DNA of 6,431 nt from Bacteroidales bacterium (GTDB lineage Bacteria; Bacteroidota; Bacteroidia; Bacteroidales; P3). Both the position numbers and the translations under genes were made by a program. The stretch spans positions 1 through 6,431 of the forward strand of contig JAGNRX010000069.1 in NCBI GenBank assembly GCA_017988355.1, written 5' to 3'. Below are positions 1 to 5,483 of this stretch, piece after piece; the first letter of the stretch is position 1; the number at the start of each line of letters is the position of its first letter. A model generated the notes under the pieces. That model was not told the DNA's origin. It worked only from the letters and a program-made list of their open reading frames with translations, and did not search any database.

Positions 1-246
1 GAAGCAATTCTCCGTTCAGTTGAAAAAACAGGATGTGTTGTAAGTTGTGAAGAACATCAGTATAATGGCGGACTAAATGATTCAATTGCACAACTACTTG
101 CAAGAAACAATCCTAAGCCAATGGAATATGTTGGAATTGATGACCAGTTTGGTGAATCAGGAAAGCCAGCAGACCTTATGGTAAAGTATGGTTTAAAAGC
201 AGAAAACATAGTCGAAGCAGTTAAAAAAGTTCTTAAAAGAAAATAA
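1..246 (+). CDS. tkt: Transketolase, C-terminal end (5'-truncated by window edge)
   Basis: Frame 1 is open from the first base to a TAA at 244-246 and gives the last 81 residues of a protein whose start lies outside the window. The visible part fits the C-terminal domain of transketolase: a CEEHQYNGGL stretch (visible residues 16-25), then GIDDQFGESGKPADLMVKYGL (45-65, a typical transketolase tail), then a short basic helix ending in KRK. Transketolase is a cytoplasmic thiamine-diphosphate enzyme of the non-oxidative pentose phosphate pathway that moves two-carbon units between sugar phosphates. This C-terminal domain does not hold the cofactor site, so activity cannot be judged here. Whether the gene is a full-length transketolase or the C-terminal half of a split enzyme is not visible. 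Related families with the same fold (DXS, E1-beta subunits) are less likely because of the FGESG...KYGL signature. It is transcribed towards the minus-strand cluster and ends before a strong terminator. Confidence 0.88.
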   Translation, partial: EAILRSVEKTGCVVSCEEHQYNGGLNDSIAQLLARNNPKPMEYVGIDDQFGESGKPADLMVKYGLKAENIVEAVKKVLKRK

Positions 247-261
247 GATAAACCATATAAA

Positions 262-280
262 CTAATAGATAAGCTATTAG
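262..280 (+). other. Small perfect hairpin after the transketolase stop
   Basis: CTAATAG (262-268) and CTATTAG (274-280) form a perfect 7-bp stem with a 5-nt loop, 16 bases after the stop codon. It is AT-rich, has no T-run, and so is not a terminator by itself. With the next hairpin and the terminator it makes a run of three stem-loops in the 3' untranslated region, which may protect the mRNA end. That role is inference. Confidence 0.45.
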
Positions 281-282
281 AT

Positions 283-298
283 ATTCCAAATTCGGAAT
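283..298 (+). other. Second small hairpin in the transketolase 3' UTR
   Basis: ATTCC (283-287) pairs with GGAAT (294-298) across a 6-nt loop. It lies 2 bases after the previous hairpin and 2 bases before the terminator stem. The stem is short and could be chance in AT-rich DNA. Confidence 0.3.
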
Positions 299-300
299 TA

Positions 301-359
301 AAAAGTGTAAAGTCCTTGATTGGCAATATAAAACCAATCATAACTTTACACTTTTTTTT
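301..359 (+). terminator. Rho-independent terminator of the transketolase gene
   Basis: AAAAGTGTAAAGT (301-313) pairs perfectly with ACTTTACACTTTT (343-355). An inner stem TGATTGG/CCAATCA (317-323 with 334-340) continues it above a small internal loop. Eight Ts (352-359) follow, partly inside the stem. The position 55 bases after the transketolase stop and the T-run on the plus strand fit an intrinsic terminator. The A-run at the 5' side (300-304) could also give weak termination for minus-strand transcripts. Confidence 0.88.
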
Positions 360-396
360 ATTTCCTAATCTTTATAGGCATATAACGACTTACATT

Positions 397-432
397 AGTA
401 TGTAGTTAAGAAATGTATAAGTATGTAGTTAA
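397..432. repeat. 13-bp direct repeat pair
   Basis: AGTATGTAGTTAA occurs at 397-409 and again at 420-432, a period of 23 bases, just past the transketolase terminator. No coding frame covers it. It may be the edge of the larger repeat block that follows, or a short local duplication. Confidence 0.6.
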
Positions 433-446
433 TTAGCAAAATACAG

Positions 447-567
447 ATTCTTGTGTAATGTACAAAAGAAGGCTGTTTTAGATATAAATTCTTGTAATGG
501 GCAAAAAGAGAGCAGTTTTAGATGTAAATTCTGCTCTATTGAACAAAAGTTGTCCGTTTATATTTTA
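447..567. repeat. Three degenerate tandem units of about 40 bp
   Basis: Units lie at 447-487 (41 bp), 488-527 (40 bp) and 528-567 (40 bp). Each starts with ATTCT, has a central (A/G)CAAAA, and ends in a GTTTTAGATRTAA-like element (GTTTATATTTTA in the third). Units 1 and 2 are clearly alike; unit 3 is more diverged. The 41/40 spacing does not keep a reading frame, so this is not a protein repeat. An inverted repeat AGAGCAG/CTGCTCT (509-515 with 531-537) spans the junction of units 2 and 3. Function is unknown. Confidence 0.6.
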
Positions 568-786
568 ATATTTCAAGCTTTTAAAAGCCAATAACTACAA
601 CTATCAATCTACACAAATTCATATCAACATAATTTAAAAAAAAGTAGGTTTAAATAATTATTAGTTAACATAATTACAATTATAGTGCGGAATTAGGGAT
701 TGAGAATTGTGCTTGTATTAACGGATAATTCACTTGAATTGAGTATTAAGTGCGAATTAAGATATTAAGTAGTAAATCTCTATTTT
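568..786. other. AT-rich spacer without a recognisable gene
   Basis: No convincing reading frame or RNA gene is seen here. Two weak echoes can be read: AGTGCGGAATTAG near 685-697 and AGTGCGAATTAAG near 749-761, and TATTAAGT twice (744-751 and 763-770). They are too short and AT-rich to call as repeats. The stretch separates two more ordered repeat blocks and lies between the terminators of convergent transcription units. Confidence 0.5.
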
Positions 787-816
787 ATGATAATAAGACG
801 CTGTTTCAAGAAAATG

Positions 817-921
817 AATCAAAGAAAGAATTTACTGAATCAAAGAAAGAAAAAATTAGATCAAAGAACTAATCTCGTGAATCAAAGAAAGAATTTACTA
901 GATCAAAGAAAGGATTTGCGT
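817..921. repeat. Five tandem 21-bp units with invariant ATCAAAGAA core
   Basis: Units start at 817, 838, 859, 880 and 901, exactly 21 bases apart. Each begins (A/G)ATCAAAGAA, and the 9-mer ATCAAAGAA is unchanged in all five. Units 1, 2 and 4 extend to AATCAAAGAAAGAA, and 1 and 4 share AATTTACT. A decayed sixth unit may begin at 922. Because 21 is a multiple of three, the plus strand stays open: an ATG at 814 (or 787) reads to TAA at 958-960 with heptads like NQRKNLL and DQRKDLR. No ribosome binding site supports translation, and the 3' end of that frame is the terminator stem of the opposite strand, so I call this a DNA repeat rather than a gene. Twenty-one bases is about two helical turns, placing every core on one face of the DNA. 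Confidence 0.85.
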
Positions 922-935
922 AATCTAAGTAATGT

Positions 936-980
936 AAAAAAGAAAATGCTTATTGGGTAATTGTAATCCAATAAGCATTT
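936..980 (-). terminator. Rho-independent terminator of the minus-strand gene cluster
   Basis: AAATGCTTATTGG (944-956) pairs perfectly over 13 bp with CCAATAAGCATTT (968-980) around an 11-nt loop. Read on the minus strand the stem is followed by TTTTCTTTTTT (946-936), a good U-tract. On the plus strand the stem is followed by CCAGTATT, so the signal is directional. It lies 36 bases past the exonuclease stop. A smaller hairpin, AAGCT/AGCTT (993-997 with 1002-1006), lies between the two. Confidence 0.87.
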
Positions 981-1016
981 CCAGTATTAGTTAAGCTATT
1001 GAGCTTTAATTAAATA

Positions 1017-1832
1017 TTAGAATAATTTATTACCGAACTCTCTTAGCTTTATTTCTGTTATAATTTTTTTTGTTGACATAGGAAAATCAGCATTCATCAT
1101 CCATGAGAAATATGAAGGTTCTGCTTTGAATATATCTGCAGCAACTTTTCCTTTATGTTTTCCAAAGTTGATACATTCTTGCTTCTCATTATTATAAATA
1201 AGATGACCAACCATATCAACCCAGTTATTATTTCTTGTGAAATCGTGCAATGCCTTTATATCATTAACTACTGGAATTGATTTGTTTCCGTCCCTATCTT
1301 CATATTCAACTCCATCATATTTATCTAATTGAGCAAGAAGTATTTCATAAGTTGCCTTTGTGTCAGCCTCTGCTGAGTGAGCATTAATAAGGTCTTGTCC
1401 ACAGTAGAATTTATATGCTGCTTTAAGGGTTCTTGCCTCCATTTTATGGAAAATATTCATCACATCCACAAATCTTCTATTTGAAATATCGAAGTCCACT
1501 CCTGCTTTAAGAAATTCTTCAACTAATATCGGCACATCAAACTTATTTGAATTATAACCAGCTAAGTCTGAATTACCTATAAAAGCATTTATTTCCCCAG
1601 AAAGTTGTTTGAATGTAGGTTTATCCTTAACATCCTCATCTGTAATTCCATGGATTTTAGTTGTTTCTTCTGGAATTGGTCTTTCAGGATTTATCCTATA
1701 TGTTTTAATTTCTTTATCCCCTCCAGGAAAGATTTTATATAGGCATATTTCTATTATTTTATCCTGCCCAACACTTACTCCAGTGCTTTCAATATCGAAG
1801 AAAATTATAGGTTTGTTTAGATTTAATTCCAT
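1017..1832 (-). CDS. DnaQ-family 3'-5' exonuclease with C-terminal extension
   Basis: This 271-residue cytoplasmic protein is a DEDDh exonuclease. Exo I is FFDIESTG with D13 and E15; the HGITDEDV segment (61-68) is typical of DnaQ-like enzymes; Exo II is GYNSNKFDVPIL with D99; Exo III is HSAEADTKAT with H152 and D157. All four metal-binding acids and the histidine are present, so it should remove nucleotides from 3' ends of DNA or RNA. The exonuclease domain covers about residues 8-170. Residues 190-271 form a second part with INFGKHKGKV (221-230) and a PSYFSWMM segment, resembling a small domain seen after exonuclease domains in Bacteroidetes (DUF3820-like, from memory). It could be the polymerase III epsilon proofreader or a stand-alone repair or RNA exonuclease; the extra domain favours stand-alone. 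ATG at 1830-1832 is chosen because Exo I begins at residue 11. It is the last gene of the cluster, 45 bp after the FKBP gene. Confidence 0.88.
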   Translation of the reverse strand: MELNLNKPIIFFDIESTGVSVGQDKIIEICLYKIFPGGDKEIKTYRINPERPIPEETTKIHGITDEDVKDKPTFKQLSGEINAFIGNSDLAGYNSNKFDVPILVEEFLKAGVDFDISNRRFVDVMNIFHKMEARTLKAAYKFYCGQDLINAHSAEADTKATYEILLAQLDKYDGVEYEDRDGNKSIPVVNDIKALHDFTRNNNWVDMVGHLIYNNEKQECINFGKHKGKVAADIFKAEPSYFSWMMNADFPMSTKKIITEIKLREFGNKLF

Positions 1833-1877
1833 TTAAAAAGTTTTTAAGTTGTTTTGTTTAAACTCTATAAGAAATAA

Positions 1878-2882
1878 CTATTTCTTTTTAGGTTCTGCAT
1901 TCATCTTTATTGGTTGGATATTGGTCTTAGGTGCTTCACCTTTAATAATCTCAACTAATTCAAGTTCAAAAATAAGTGGGCTTGAAGGAAGAATCTCTCC
2001 CCTACCTTGTGGACCATAAGCTAACTTAGAAGGGATAAGAACAATTGCCTTTTCTCCTTTATTCATCATCTTAACTGCTTCTTCAAAACCTGGAATCATC
2101 ATGTGTTTGCCAATAGTAAATTCAAGTGGCTCATATGGTCTTCCTTGTTGGAATGTATTAGCCGCCTTTGCTGCTTCTTCAACACTTGTGTCAAATAATT
2201 TTCCATCAGTAAACTTTCCTACATAATGAACCTTTACTTTATCATTTTCTTTGGGTTTAAGATTTGTTTTGTTAGTTAAAGTCTTCTTGAAGTAAACCCC
2301 ATTAACTTCTTTACTATCAAATCCATAATCCTTAATTGCTTTTGCAATAACTTGAGGCTCCAATTGTGATAAACTATCAGATAATATCTTTTGCTCAGCC
2401 ATTTGTGCTTCTTGTTCTAAGCGGTATTTTGCCTCTTCTTCTTTTTGTTCTTTCTCTGTTTTAAGATCAGTTATCTCCATAGTCCAATACGCATACATTC
2501 CAGAAACAAAATAAGGAGGAAGGTTTCCATCAAAAAGTTTAATAATTGAATCTCTTGCAAAAGCAAAAGTGCATACTTCACCTTTTCTCATCATAAGAAC
2601 ACCGTCAATAAGGTCTCCTTGAAAAACCCTAGATGAAGAATCAACTCTAACAATAGGTTGAGGCTGCATCTTTGCACCATCAGAAACCAATGAGTCTCCA
2701 AACTTAATTGTAAATTTACCAATCAACAAATCGTTTTCCATAACTTTTTGTCCTTCAGGATTGGTTTTTACAAACTGATAATTAACCTTTTTCTCAGAAG
2801 TCTTAAATCCTTCTAAAGGGTTTTGAGCGAAAAGAGTTGTTGCTATGATTGAGCATACAACTAATAGAATTGTTCGTTTCAT
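1878..2882 (-). CDS. Secreted FKBP-type peptidyl-prolyl isomerase with duplicated-looking N-terminal domain
   Basis: The 334-residue product begins with a Sec signal peptide (MKRTILLVVCSIIATTLFAQ, 1-20) without a lipobox cysteine, so it is probably periplasmic. Residues about 45-140 look like a degenerate FKBP-like domain (GDLIDGVLMMRKGE, then a DSI...PPY...MYAYWTMEITDL end) lacking the catalytic pattern. A charged helical linker (141-175, rich in E, K and Q) follows. The catalytic FKBP domain spans about 207-313: KVHYVGKFTDGKLFDTS, then MIPGFEEAV, IPSKLAYGPQGRG and LIFELELVEI. Residues matching the FKBP12 pocket are Y220, F230, D231, I263, Y289 and F305; the pocket tryptophan is F266, common in bacterial FKBPs. 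It should catalyse cis-trans isomerisation of proline bonds in exported proteins. An insert of about 18 residues (234-251) sits between the FDTS and EFTIG strands. A lysine-rich tail ends the protein. It is the best preserved of the three FKBPs here. Confidence 0.9.
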   Translation of the reverse strand: MKRTILLVVCSIIATTLFAQNPLEGFKTSEKKVNYQFVKTNPEGQKVMENDLLIGKFTIKFGDSLVSDGAKMQPQPIVRVDSSSRVFQGDLIDGVLMMRKGEVCTFAFARDSIIKLFDGNLPPYFVSGMYAYWTMEITDLKTEKEQKEEEAKYRLEQEAQMAEQKILSDSLSQLEPQVIAKAIKDYGFDSKEVNGVYFKKTLTNKTNLKPKENDKVKVHYVGKFTDGKLFDTSVEEAAKAANTFQQGRPYEPLEFTIGKHMMIPGFEEAVKMMNKGEKAIVLIPSKLAYGPQGRGEILPSSPLIFELELVEIIKGEAPKTNIQPIKMNAEPKKK

Positions 2883-2906
2883 ATTAATAAGTTTTTTTGT
2901 ATATAA

Positions 2907-3800
2907 TTAATGTTTAATCACTTCAATTAAAGTTACTTCAAAGATTAGTGTGGAATTAGGTTTTATAGGTCCAAAGGCTTTTGAACCATAAGCCAGTTTA
3001 GATGGAATGATAAACTTAGCACTACCACCTTGTTTCATTAATGATATTCCCTCTGTCCAACCTGCAATAACTCCATCATCACCCAAATAGAATGAGAATG
3101 GTTCATACTTTCTTGAATCTATATGTATTTTTGCTTTCTTTGCAATAGGAAGAATATTTGTATCTATTATCTTCCCATCTAATGTAGAAACAGAGTAATT
3201 AACCTTAACCTCGTCTCCAAAATCAGCCTTAACTCCTTTTCCTTCAACAATATTAATAAAGTAGAGTCCGCTTTCTTGTTTTTTGGCATTTAAAGAATGT
3301 GATAGAATAAAAGAATCAATTGTGTCAAATTCTTGTTTCTCTAATTCAATTAACTCAATCTTTGTCTCGTCAATTTCTTTCTTAGATATTATTTGATGAA
3401 CTTTCAAATAGAAATACATCTTATCATTTCCATTTGTCAGAATATTAGGGACATATCTTGAAAGGCTATCGCCAGGGATAATAATTATTGCACTATCTCC
3501 AATATGAAGGTTTAGTAGAAACTCATCCACTGATCCTTTTTGATTAGTTAAGATTTGAAAAAGACGTTCTGGTTTTCCAAAATTACTATAAATTACAACA
3601 GAATCATTCTTTCTTATTTCCATCTCCCCATAAAGAATATCTCCTTTTTTGGCTTTTGGAGTGTTTTGATTAACTGTGCAATGTTTAAATGAATATCCTA
3701 AATCGCTACTAAGAAAATCAGAACTTTTATCCTTATTACAACTCATTGTAAAGAGGCTGAAAAATGTTAGAACTACTATGTAAATTGTCTTAATCTTCAT
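2907..3800 (-). CDS. FKBP-type peptidyl-prolyl isomerase lipoprotein
   Basis: This 297-residue protein starts with a lipoprotein signal: MKIK, a hydrophobic stretch, and lipobox FTMSC with C21 as the lipidation site. It is therefore expected on an envelope membrane facing the periplasm or surface. Residues about 50-137 form a degenerate FKBP-like module (KKGDILYGEMEI, HIGDSAIIIIPGDSL, KMYFYLKVHQI) matching the N-terminal part of the next gene's product. Residues about 140-175 are a charged, probably helical linker. The C-terminal FKBP domain covers 194-296: VKVNYSVSTLDGKIIDT, VIAGWTEGI, FIIPSKLAYGSKAFGP and LIFEVTLIEV. Y202, D213, I245, W248, Y271 and F287 match the isomerase pocket, but the usual F before D213 is I212, so activity may be lower. 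It shares the RKYEP-type insert with its neighbour. The gaps to its neighbours are 12 and 24 bp, indicating co-transcription and a tandem duplication origin. Confidence 0.88.
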   Translation of the reverse strand: MKIKTIYIVVLTFFSLFTMSCNKDKSSDFLSSDLGYSFKHCTVNQNTPKAKKGDILYGEMEIRKNDSVVIYSNFGKPERLFQILTNQKGSVDEFLLNLHIGDSAIIIIPGDSLSRYVPNILTNGNDKMYFYLKVHQIISKKEIDETKIELIELEKQEFDTIDSFILSHSLNAKKQESGLYFINIVEGKGVKADFGDEVKVNYSVSTLDGKIIDTNILPIAKKAKIHIDSRKYEPFSFYLGDDGVIAGWTEGISLMKQGGSAKFIIPSKLAYGSKAFGPIKPNSTLIFEVTLIEVIKH

Positions 3801-3812
3801 CTGTATATAATA

Positions 3813-4379
3813 TTATTTAACTTCTTTAATATCAATCTTATAAACTAAACTTGCTTTCTTAGGAATCTTATCTCCATCACCAACTAAACCATAAGCCAAA
3901 AATGAAGGAATTACCACCCTTAATTTAGCCCCTTCAGCCCTGCCCTCAAGTGCATAAACAAGTCCAATAACCGATTGTTCCTTACCAATATTTATCACTT
4001 TCTCTCCGTCAATCTTAGAATCAAATACCTTTTTCTCATCAAGTAACTCAATCTTACAATCTAATCTTACAATTGAATTAGAATTTATTATCTTACCTTT
4101 CCCTTTTTCCAACTCCTCAATAAAAACACCAACCTTCAATTGGGTCATCTGCCAGTTTCTTCTACCAATATAACCCTTGATTTGCTGGATTTCTTTCTCA
4201 TTAACAACTTGATTTGCTTTAAGAAGTGCTTGGTCAACCTTCTCATCTTTCGATTTCTTTATAGGAGCTTCTCTTTTCTCTCTTAACACAATGGCATAAT
4301 GGTTATTATGATTGTCACCGCAAGAAGTAAATAATGCAGAAATAAATAGGAATAATATAATATTTAGCTTAATTCTCAT
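3813..4379 (-). CDS. GldI-like FKBP lipoprotein with degraded isomerase pocket
   Basis: I choose the ATG at 4377-4379 (188 residues). A longer frame would use TTG at 4404-4406 inside the upstream gene, whereas the ATG gives a standard lipoprotein signal: MRIK, a hydrophobic core and lipobox LFTSC with C20. It then begins one base after the upstream stop (TAA-G-ATG), so translation is probably coupled. A charged helical region (30-75) precedes an FKBP-like domain (about 95-188) with VFDS (118-121), SVIGLVYAL, IPSFLAYGLVGDGDKIP and a LVYKIDIKEV end. Size, lipid anchor, single C-terminal FKBP domain and position beside a DHH phosphoesterase resemble GldI, an FKBP lipoprotein required for gliding in Flavobacterium. 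Pocket residues are only partly kept: AYG and FD remain, but the first tyrosine is replaced by C or K, the tryptophan position is L, and the last phenylalanine is Y. Catalysis is doubtful; a chaperone or scaffold role is possible. Gliding cannot be inferred from this gene alone. Confidence 0.82.
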   Translation of the reverse strand: MRIKLNIILFLFISALFTSCGDNHNNHYAIVLREKREAPIKKSKDEKVDQALLKANQVVNEKEIQQIKGYIGRRNWQMTQLKVGVFIEELEKGKGKIINSNSIVRLDCKIELLDEKKVFDSKIDGEKVINIGKEQSVIGLVYALEGRAEGAKLRVVIPSFLAYGLVGDGDKIPKKASLVYKIDIKEVK

Positions 4380-4380
4380 C

Positions 4381-5403
4381 TTATTTATTAGGTTCAAATT
4401 CTTCAATAAGTTTGGTTAATCTCTCAATAACAGAATCTAGTTTTTCATGTGAATAACCACCAGCAGCTTTCTTATGTCCTGCACCATTCCAATAGGTTTT
4501 AGAGAAGACATTTACGTCAAAATTATGTTTAGAACGGAAAGAAAGTCTAACCCTATCAGCCCTTTCAGTAATCAAAGCACCAAATTCAATCCCTTCTAAG
4601 CTAAGGCAGTAATTAACTATGCCCTCGCAATCACCAATTTGATAATTAAACCTTCTTAAATCACTCTTAGAAAGGTAGATAAAGGCAGCACCTTGCTTTG
4701 GAAAGACCTTTAATCTCTCACATAAACAAAAGCCTAATAACCTTAACCTATTTTCAGAAAAAGTATTATAAACTATTTGATGAACATATTCAACATCCGC
4801 TCCATTATCAACCAAATCAGCAACAACTTCATATACTCTTCTTTCATTACAAGCAAAACTAAAGCTTCCAGTATCGGTGCAAATGCCAAGATAAAGAGCT
4901 TCAGATATTTTCTTATTCAAAAACGAATTACTGCCCTCCAACAAAAACAAAACCTCATAAAGAAGCTCAGAAGTGGAAGAGACATTAATTTTGGAGAATA
5001 TCAAATCAAAATAATCTTTTTCAGGATTAAGATGATGATCAATCAAGATCTTTGTTTTCTTAGATTCAACAAGAGTATCTTTAAGCATATCACCAACCCT
5101 AGTTATAGAGTTGAAATCTAAGCCAATAATTAAATCAGTTTCATTAAAAGCAAGTTTAGCCTCGTCTAATTGCTTAGAGCCAATTATATGAGGAACATCC
5201 TTCATAACGAACTCCAAAAAAGAAGGGTATTCATTAGGGATAACAACCTTAAGGGTTTTGTTTTTTGATTTTAAATAGTGGAAAAGCGCTGCCGTAGCAC
5301 CAACTGTATCTCCATCAGGATTAAAATGAGAAACTAAAGTAATGGTATTAGATTCTTGTATCTTATTTTTTAGCTCAGCTATTTCGGTTTCAGAAAACAT
5401 CAT
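4381..5403 (-). CDS. nrnA: DHH-family phosphoesterase, NrnA type (nanoRNase / pAp phosphatase)
   Basis: A 340-residue cytoplasmic protein with the complete DHH/DHHA1 set: HFNPDGDTVGA (H26, D30, D32), GLDFNS (D96), IDHHLNPEKDYF (D122, H123, H124), GICTDTGSF (D177), and the C-terminal DHHA1 motif GAGHKKAAGG (307-316). The acids and histidines bind the two Mn ions of the active site. NrnA-type enzymes degrade short RNA oligonucleotides from the 5' end and, in several bacteria, dephosphorylate 3'-phosphoadenosine 5'-phosphate to AMP; some members of the family also hydrolyse cyclic dinucleotide products such as pApA. Which substrate this one prefers cannot be read from the sequence. The length matches the family. 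Two adjacent ATGs (5401-5403 and 5398-5400) could start it; the first is used. A TATCTTTGC box 42 bases upstream suggests this is the first gene of the operon. It is followed after one base by the GldI-like gene. Confidence 0.93.
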   Translation of the reverse strand: MMFSETEIAELKNKIQESNTITLVSHFNPDGDTVGATAALFHYLKSKNKTLKVVIPNEYPSFLEFVMKDVPHIIGSKQLDEAKLAFNETDLIIGLDFNSITRVGDMLKDTLVESKKTKILIDHHLNPEKDYFDLIFSKINVSSTSELLYEVLFLLEGSNSFLNKKISEALYLGICTDTGSFSFACNERRVYEVVADLVDNGADVEYVHQIVYNTFSENRLRLLGFCLCERLKVFPKQGAAFIYLSKSDLRRFNYQIGDCEGIVNYCLSLEGIEFGALITERADRVRLSFRSKHNFDVNVFSKTYWNGAGHKKAAGGYSHEKLDSVIERLTKLIEEFEPNK

Positions 5404-5444
5404 ATAAAATTACCTATCTTTTTAATTATTAACATAAACAATCT

Positions 5445-5453
5445 GCAAAGATA
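5445..5453 (-). promoter_or_regulatory. Bacteroidetes-type -7 promoter box upstream of nrnA
   Basis: Read on the minus strand, 5453-5445 is TATCTTTGC, an exact match to the TAnnTTTG -7 element used by the Bacteroidetes primary sigma factor. Transcription would start near 5440, giving a leader of about 35-40 bases. No good TTTG is seen at the expected -33 position, so the call rests on the -7 box and its placement in the 80-bp gap between the regulator and nrnA. Confidence 0.6.
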
Positions 5454-5483
5454 AATAATTATTGTTAATAAGCCTATAGATAT

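Noticed and set aside
57..341. Open frame of 94 codons on the minus strand
   Set aside because: It lies opposite the transketolase end and the terminator, and its product has no recognisable domain; the plus-strand frame matches a known family.
447..921. CRISPR array
   Set aside because: The repeats are contiguous and degenerate, with no unique spacers of constant length and no cas genes nearby.
787..960. Annotating the 48-57 codon heptad-repeat frame as a gene
   Set aside because: No ribosome binding site or promoter is visible, the frame follows automatically from the 21-bp period, and its last codons are the stem of the opposite-strand terminator. It is kept as a finding only.
1609..1836. 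Open frame of 75 codons on the plus strand
   Set aside because: It is antisense to the exonuclease N-terminus, which carries the Exo I motif, so it is a shadow frame.
1833..1847. Palindrome TTAAAAAGTTTTTAA upstream of the exonuclease start
   Set aside because: It is made only of A/T runs around one G in AT-rich DNA, so it is likely chance; no second copy was seen.
4380..4406. Longer N-terminus (TTG start at 4404) for the GldI-like protein
   Set aside because: It would overlap nrnA and put nine extra residues before an already standard lipoprotein signal peptide; the ATG at 4377-4379 is better.
4777..5121. Open frame of 114 codons on the plus strand
   Set aside because: It is antisense to the DHH core of NrnA and has no domain or promoter.
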